A stretch of DNA of 64,000 nucleotides from Ovis canadensis (lineage: Eukaryota; Chordata; Mammalia; Artiodactyla; Bovidae), in the NCBI RefSeq assembly GCF_042477335.2, contig NC_091263.1, positions 65,714,501-65,778,500 of the forward strand. The letters are read 5' to 3'. A model generated the notes under the pieces. That model was not told the origin of the DNA. It did no database searches and saw only the letters and a program-made list of their open reading frames with translations. A program made the position numbers and the translations under genes. This document shows, one piece after another, positions 14,251-64,000 of the stretch (positions are counted from its first letter, which is position 1; each line of letters begins with the position of its first letter).

Positions 14251-14345
14251 GATGGGTAGGGATTTATACCTCCACTTTCAGATGTGGAAGCCAAAGCTCA
14301 GATAGGGTAAACTGATCTACCAAGATCATCGCCAAGTGGATATCA
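14251..14345 (-). repeat. MIR remnant, antisense
   Basis: CCACTTTCAGATGTGGAAGCC and CTCAGATAGGGTAAACTGA resemble the reversed MIR core. Confidence 0.5.
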
Positions 14346-15400
14346 GAATGTGGCTGACAGAGTGGTGTCTCAGTGTCCACAGGCCTAAAGAAAGGCTTGT
14401 GACATTATTAGCAGTCCTGGGATTCCTTGACCCAAACTCCAAGAGCCTGCCTGTACTGCAGGATCAAAGCCCGGGCAGCTGGCCTGTGTCAGGCCAGGGA
14501 CGGCACACACAGTCCCAGCAGACACAAGGAAGGTCAAGGGCTCCCCGAGGGCTCCTTTTTTCTACCTCTTTGCTCTAGTTGGCATGCAGGCCTGTGGCTC
14601 TCCAGCTAGGGCTCTCCTTTGCTTCCCAGGTTCTGTCCTTGCTCTGAGATGTCTCAGAGGCAGACCCTAGGTCCATTGTAGAGACTGACACTTCCTCGGG
14701 ACAGTGTCCGGGGTTGGGGGCAGGGGGAGTGGTGGTCATAAATGGCTCACAAGTGCAGAAACAAGCAGCCCAAGAATTAATTGCTCCTTTGAGCATGGCT
14801 GCTTATTAAAGTAACTGGACCAAAGGCAGTGGCTTCATGGGAGAGGCACTATGGAGGCTTGGGTGAGGGCAGAGGAAACAGTGTACTTCCTTACTCCCCT
14901 CTGGGCACTGGAGGCTCGTGGACACTTCTAATGCAAAATAGAAACAGGTGATGGTAGACACTAAGTATGAAGGGAGACTGGGCCAGGGGACTGGTATGTA
15001 GAGTGAGTCAGATGAACAACAAGTCCCAGGAGATGGGTGGGGATTGGGCTAGGCTTAGAGAAGCAGCCCCTTGGGGCAGAGGAGAGGGAGGTGTTCCTGC
15101 TGGGGGTGAGTCCTCCAGACCAGGTGGAGGGCATCAGAGGGCAGACAGTGATGCCCTCTGTCTGCATCAGGGGGTCTGGGCCAAGAGCAGGGTGTCCTCC
15201 AGAGAAGTCTAGGGGACTATGAATGTCTCCCTTCTTCCTGGAAAGAGTCGGGGGGAAAAAAACCCATTTAAATCATGAACCTGTCAAGAGCACAGGAAAT
15301 AACTGTTCCATTGGAAATAGCAGTTGGTACCCTACCCATGTTCATTATCACCAGACTCACTGCTCTTAGACTAGACAGGTGCCCCACTTGAGTAAGCATC

Positions 15401-15765
15401 AGTTCAGTTCAGTCGCTCAGTCGTGTCCGACTCTTTGTGAACCCATGTATTGCAGCACGCCAGGCCTTCCTGTCCATCACCAACTCCCGGAGTTCACCCA
15501 GACTCACGTCCATCGAGTCTGTGATGCCATCTAGCCATCTCATCCTCTGCTGTCCCCTTCTCTTCCTGCCCCCAATCCCTCCCAGCATCAGAGTCTTTTC
15601 CAATGAATCAACTCTTCGCATGAGGTGGCCAAAGTACTGGAGTTTCAGCCTCAGCATTATTCCTTCCAAAGAAATCCCAGGGCTGATCTTCAGAATGGAC
15701 TGGTTGGATCTCCTTGCAGTTCAAGGGACTCTCAAGAGTCTTCTCCTAAGCATAGTTGTAAAGAA
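15401..15765 (-). mobile_element. BovB LINE 3' end, antisense
   Basis: The minus strand encodes the BovB ORF C-terminus ([20 protein letters not shown], then [19 protein letters not shown]). It is severely 5'-truncated and has no flanking duplication that I can see. Confidence 0.9.
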
Positions 15766-16018
15766 TTCTGAGAACTGGCCCCATGGTGTCCATGTCTGTT
15801 CTGAAGTTGGTAGTGTGGCAGCCCGTGCAAAATGACGACTACCTTCTGGGTGGTGAGTATATCTGTGTTGAGTAGAGCATCTCGCAGGACTCTGGGGCCT
15901 CCTCTTCTGTCTACCATGGTCTCTGTATTTCTCTTGCTTTCGAGGGTCTCTGCTCTTGACCTTTCCCACTCACCATTACTGGCTGTTGGCAGCTGTTTCC
16001 CAGCTGCCTTCGGGTTCA

Positions 16019-16032
16019 GTTGCCATGGTAAC
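16019..16032. promoter_or_regulatory. RFX X-box palindrome GTTGCCATGGTAAC
   Basis: Two half-sites, GTTGCC and GGTAAC, are separated by AT and match the RFX consensus GTnRCC-n(0-3)-RGYAAC at every defined position. It lies 2.6 kb upstream of the PRKAR2A start codon, in sequence that is not a repeat I recognise. RFX factors drive ciliary and other genes; use here is inferred. Confidence 0.5.
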
Positions 16033-16406
16033 CCCCAGTGGTTCCGGTGGACAGGCTTGAATGAAGGCAATCCTAGAAGGGTGAGGATCAAAAATGTGGG
16101 GCTTGGGCCTCTCTTATTCTCTCTTGTTCCAAGGCCCTGTTCTTTTGCCAGCTCAGCTGGACCCTCATGAAGGCCCTGGGAACTCCCCCTTGCTATTGAA
16201 GGGTTTCCCCAGAGGGTCAGAGATGGATCCCAGCTCTGAGGACCAGGTGCAAGGGGAGGAGAGTCAAGCTGGACCTGGAGGCTGGCTCTCCATCCTTCCT
16301 CTGAAGCTGGTCTTTGGAGACAGGTGAGGAGCAGCTATGCAGTTCCCGATTTCTGTGGTCCTCATTTCCTCCAGGTCTGAAGATGCCTTTGAATGCCATG
16401 TTTGCT

Positions 16407-16428
16407 AGCTGGCTGGCTGGCTGGCTGA
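16407..16428 (+). repeat. (GGCT)n microsatellite
   Basis: Four to five consecutive CTGG/GGCT tetramers between GCTA and ACC. Confidence 0.85.
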
Positions 16429-18273
16429 CCAAGCTAGGGTATCTGAGACTAAGCCAGGAGGACCAACCTCCTTCAGGCAGGGGCTGAGAGGGGGTCCTTG
16501 GAGTGACTGAGAGAACCTGCCCACAGTCAGTTCTGTCGTCAGTCCTGGAGTAGCTTCCTCTTACCCTGTTTGCAACTGAAGTTGGAGTCCTGATTGTATA
16601 GCTGCCTTTCCCCCTTTCAAATGTATAAAACCTGACAAATGGGAAAACTAGAGAGTGGAGTTGCGAATTTGCCTTTCTAAGAGGTTAATGGTAGGATTTC
16701 TTGAAGTAGGTCATATCCCCAGGTGTGGCAGGGCAGTGGGAGTCCCACCTTGGTTTCGAGTATGGGCTGACTCCTGGAAAACTTGGAAGGGTCAGTCTAC
16801 ACAGGAGCAGAGGAGAGTTGAGGAACCCTGCCCCTCCAGCTTCTCATTGCCCCGTCCTTACTGAAGTCTTTATATTCTGAGATCAGACACATAGCTTTGA
16901 ATCAAAGGATCCTAATTCTGAGACTGAGGTCAGGAGAGCAGTCTCACTGGCTCTTCTTGCTGTGTGAAAATTTATTATTCATTTATTTAGTAAATCTTTA
17001 GCAAGACTCCAATAAGGACCCCAGCAGGGAATGAGCTGGACACTACTCTTCCCCTAAAAAAGTTGATGGTTCAGAACTTCTCCCAGGGGTCAAGAAATTT
17101 GTCCAGGGAGACGCTGCTCTTTGGAATCACAGACTTGCCTGGCCTGGGGGCTGGGTGGCTTCTGCACCAGTGGGGATCAGGTATTTCTGCTTCTAGATGC
17201 TCAGTTCCCAGCAGCACTGAGCTCCTGGATGTGTGCCAAGACAAAATGAGAGGTCCTAGTGAGGATTTAATTAATACTGGATAATTACCAGGCAGAGCTT
17301 AACCATCCCAAATGCCTTTCAGATTCCCAAGGCTATATCTAGTCACTTTCTGACTTGGCCCAGCAGAGAGACAGGATGCTGTCCCATGCTTACTGGGACT
17401 TTGGTCAGCACCTGGGCTGTGTTATGGACACACTGGGAAGGTTTCCACTTTTTTCTCTTCCTTTGCAATCTGCTGTAGGTGAAAGTGCAGCTTGGGAAAT
17501 AGCATGGCCTCTCCAGATTGCTTAGGCCCCTTCCTAGGGACAAAGGATAACAGTGTCTTGCCATCTGCTGAAACACCATCAAGCAATGCTGGCCCAGGGC
17601 CCAGGGTCCAGGGCAGAGTATGGGGAGAGAATAGGTGTGCAGACCTAGTCCTGGGAAGCCTGATGGGAATCCTCAGGCAGAGAAACAGGCACAGTAGTCA
17701 TTCCTGCCCTAGGCTTTATTCCTTTTTCTCAAGGAACATATTTTCTAACTCATTTTTCCAGATTTATCTGCCTGTGGCTCCCAAATTATTATACCATCGA
17801 AACTCCCACTGTCTACAAGGCCTTCTTTCTTTGACATCTCAAAGACCTCCTGCCAGACTTTAGAGGGTCCTATGGTCATTCCACCATGCCACCCAACGGT
17901 CAGGGTGGTTGTGACTTTCCCTGGTCTTTACTCTTGTTGTCCTCTATGTCCACATGGCTTTCCTCTGGCTCTTCCTGTGGTTAGATCCTGCCCAGGTCTC
18001 GGAGTCAGCTTGAATGTCACCCCCTAAAGAGGGTCCCCTTGTTCTCCACCATATCTGGAAGCACACCGAGATGGTAAGGTGGCATTCTTGCCTGTGGCTC
18101 TCAGCTATGTCCCTGGTACCCAGTAAGCGCGGGCAGATGGTTGGCGCTTAGCGTTTGCTGAAAGAAGAAATGAAAGATAAGAGGCACTAACACTCCGCTT
18201 AGCGGGTAGATCTCTCATCCTTGCGCCTGGACTGAAGATCACCAGGGTAGCCGGGCGAGCAGACGGCCCCTTG

Positions 18274-18283
18274 GCGCAAGCGC
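18274..18283 (+). promoter_or_regulatory. NRF1-like site GCGCAAGCGC in the PRKAR2A promoter
   Basis: This matches the near-palindromic NRF1 consensus GCGCAnGCGC, 361 bp upstream of the start codon and inside the CpG island, where functional NRF1 sites usually lie. Binding is inferred. Confidence 0.45.
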
Positions 18284-18385
18284 ACTGAGGGCCGGCGCTC
18301 GGCGGGAGCGCGCACGCTCGCGGCCGCGTGCGTCACAACCCGGGCTCCCGCCCCGCCCGTCCCGCTCGCCCGCTCGTCGGTGCCC

Positions 18386-18387
<2 letters not shown>

Positions 18388-18417
<30 letters not shown>
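18388..18417 (+). repeat. (GGC)10 microsatellite in the presumed PRKAR2A 5' UTR
   Basis: Ten uninterrupted GGC triplets lie 226 bp before the start codon, followed by TGCGGCTGC and a second short GGC cluster near 18437. It may sit in the transcribed leader, depending on the start site. Confidence 0.9.
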
Positions 18418-18643
18418 TGCGGCTGCCCAGTGACAGCGGCGGCGGCGCCAGGCCGGCCGGAGTAGCGTAGGGTGGTGGGGCCCGGAGACACACACCCTGC
18501 CAAAGGGCGGCGTGGCGCGAGGAAGGCCCGACCCGGGTCGCGCGTGAGGAGACCTCGCGGGGCGCCAGGCGAGAGGCCGGCGTGAGGGAGCGCCCGCCTA
18601 GGCGGTGGCCGCCGGCGGCCCGGTCCCGCCTGCCGCCGCCGGC

Positions 18644-64000
<45,357 letters not shown>

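Larger units (their letters stand above)
12463..18180. other. Intergenic region between SLC25A20 and PRKAR2A
   Basis: It spans 5.7 kb with no gene recognised. It holds two short tandem duplications (12990 and 13751), a Bov-tA, a MIR, a BovB 3' fragment, an X-box (16019) and a GGCT microsatellite. The stretches 12463-12989, 13810-14010, 14350-15400 and 15770-18130 look like single-copy DNA of moderately high G+C; candidate frames on either strand lack family motifs. Confidence 0.7.

Noticed and set aside
15832..16170. 112-codon frame MTTTFWVVSISVL...
   Set aside because: It has a hydrophobic start but no recognised family, no splice or polyadenylation context, and overlapping open frames on the other strand; not called as a gene.

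Overview
The window is mammalian nuclear DNA from a ruminant, most probably a bovid. The evidence is BovB (RTE) LINE copies, many Bov-tA and Bov-A2 SINEs, CHR-type tRNA SINEs, bovine-type L1 3' ends, a CpG-island promoter, and small exons with GT-AG junctions separated by kilobases of repeat-rich intron. No bacterial, plasmid or phage feature was seen. Most open reading frames of 60-190 codons here are chance frames or lie inside repeats.

Two protein genes lie head-to-tail on the + strand. (1) The 3' half of SLC25A20, the mitochondrial carnitine/acylcarnitine carrier: intron 1-9006, five coding exons between 9007 and 11657, and a 3' UTR ending just after the AATAAA at 12439-12444. (2) The 5' half of PRKAR2A, the type II-alpha regulatory subunit of cAMP-dependent protein kinase: CpG-island promoter about 18180-19110, start codon at 18644, and coding exons 1-5 ending at 62044, with the remaining exons beyond the right edge. 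The pair and its orientation match the mammalian SLC25A20-PRKAR2A order (human 3p21.31). The intergenic gap is about 5.7 kb. The exon 1-5 translation reproduces the dimerization/docking helix, the GSK3 and CK2 phosphosites and the Arg-Arg-Val-Ser autophosphorylation site of the classical bovine heart RII subunit.

Layout: 1-9006 SLC25A20 intron with BovB, L2, SINEs and a probable 1.6 kb retrocopy; 9007-12462 SLC25A20 exons and 3' UTR; 12463-18180 intergenic, with a palindromic RFX X-box at 16019; 18180-18896 promoter and exon 1; 18897-42602 intron 1, with layered L1s and a full-length RPL39 processed pseudogene; 42603-42638 the 36 bp exon 2; 53017-53069 exon 3; 56183-56266 exon 4; 61938-62044 exon 5; then intron 5 to the end.

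I found no new multi-gene system. The most unusual signal is a set of four tiny insertions (10-20 bp, essentially only a poly(A)/poly(T) tract) each flanked by an exact 12-15 bp direct repeat. They look like L1-type retrotransposition events truncated to the tail. There is also a 1.6 kb polyadenylated retrocopy that starts at a Bov-A SINE, a symmetric PRKAR2A exon carrying the kinase-inhibitory site, and an unusual last codon and weak donor in PRKAR2A exon 4. Repeat family names are from recognition by eye; boundaries not supported by a direct repeat are approximate.
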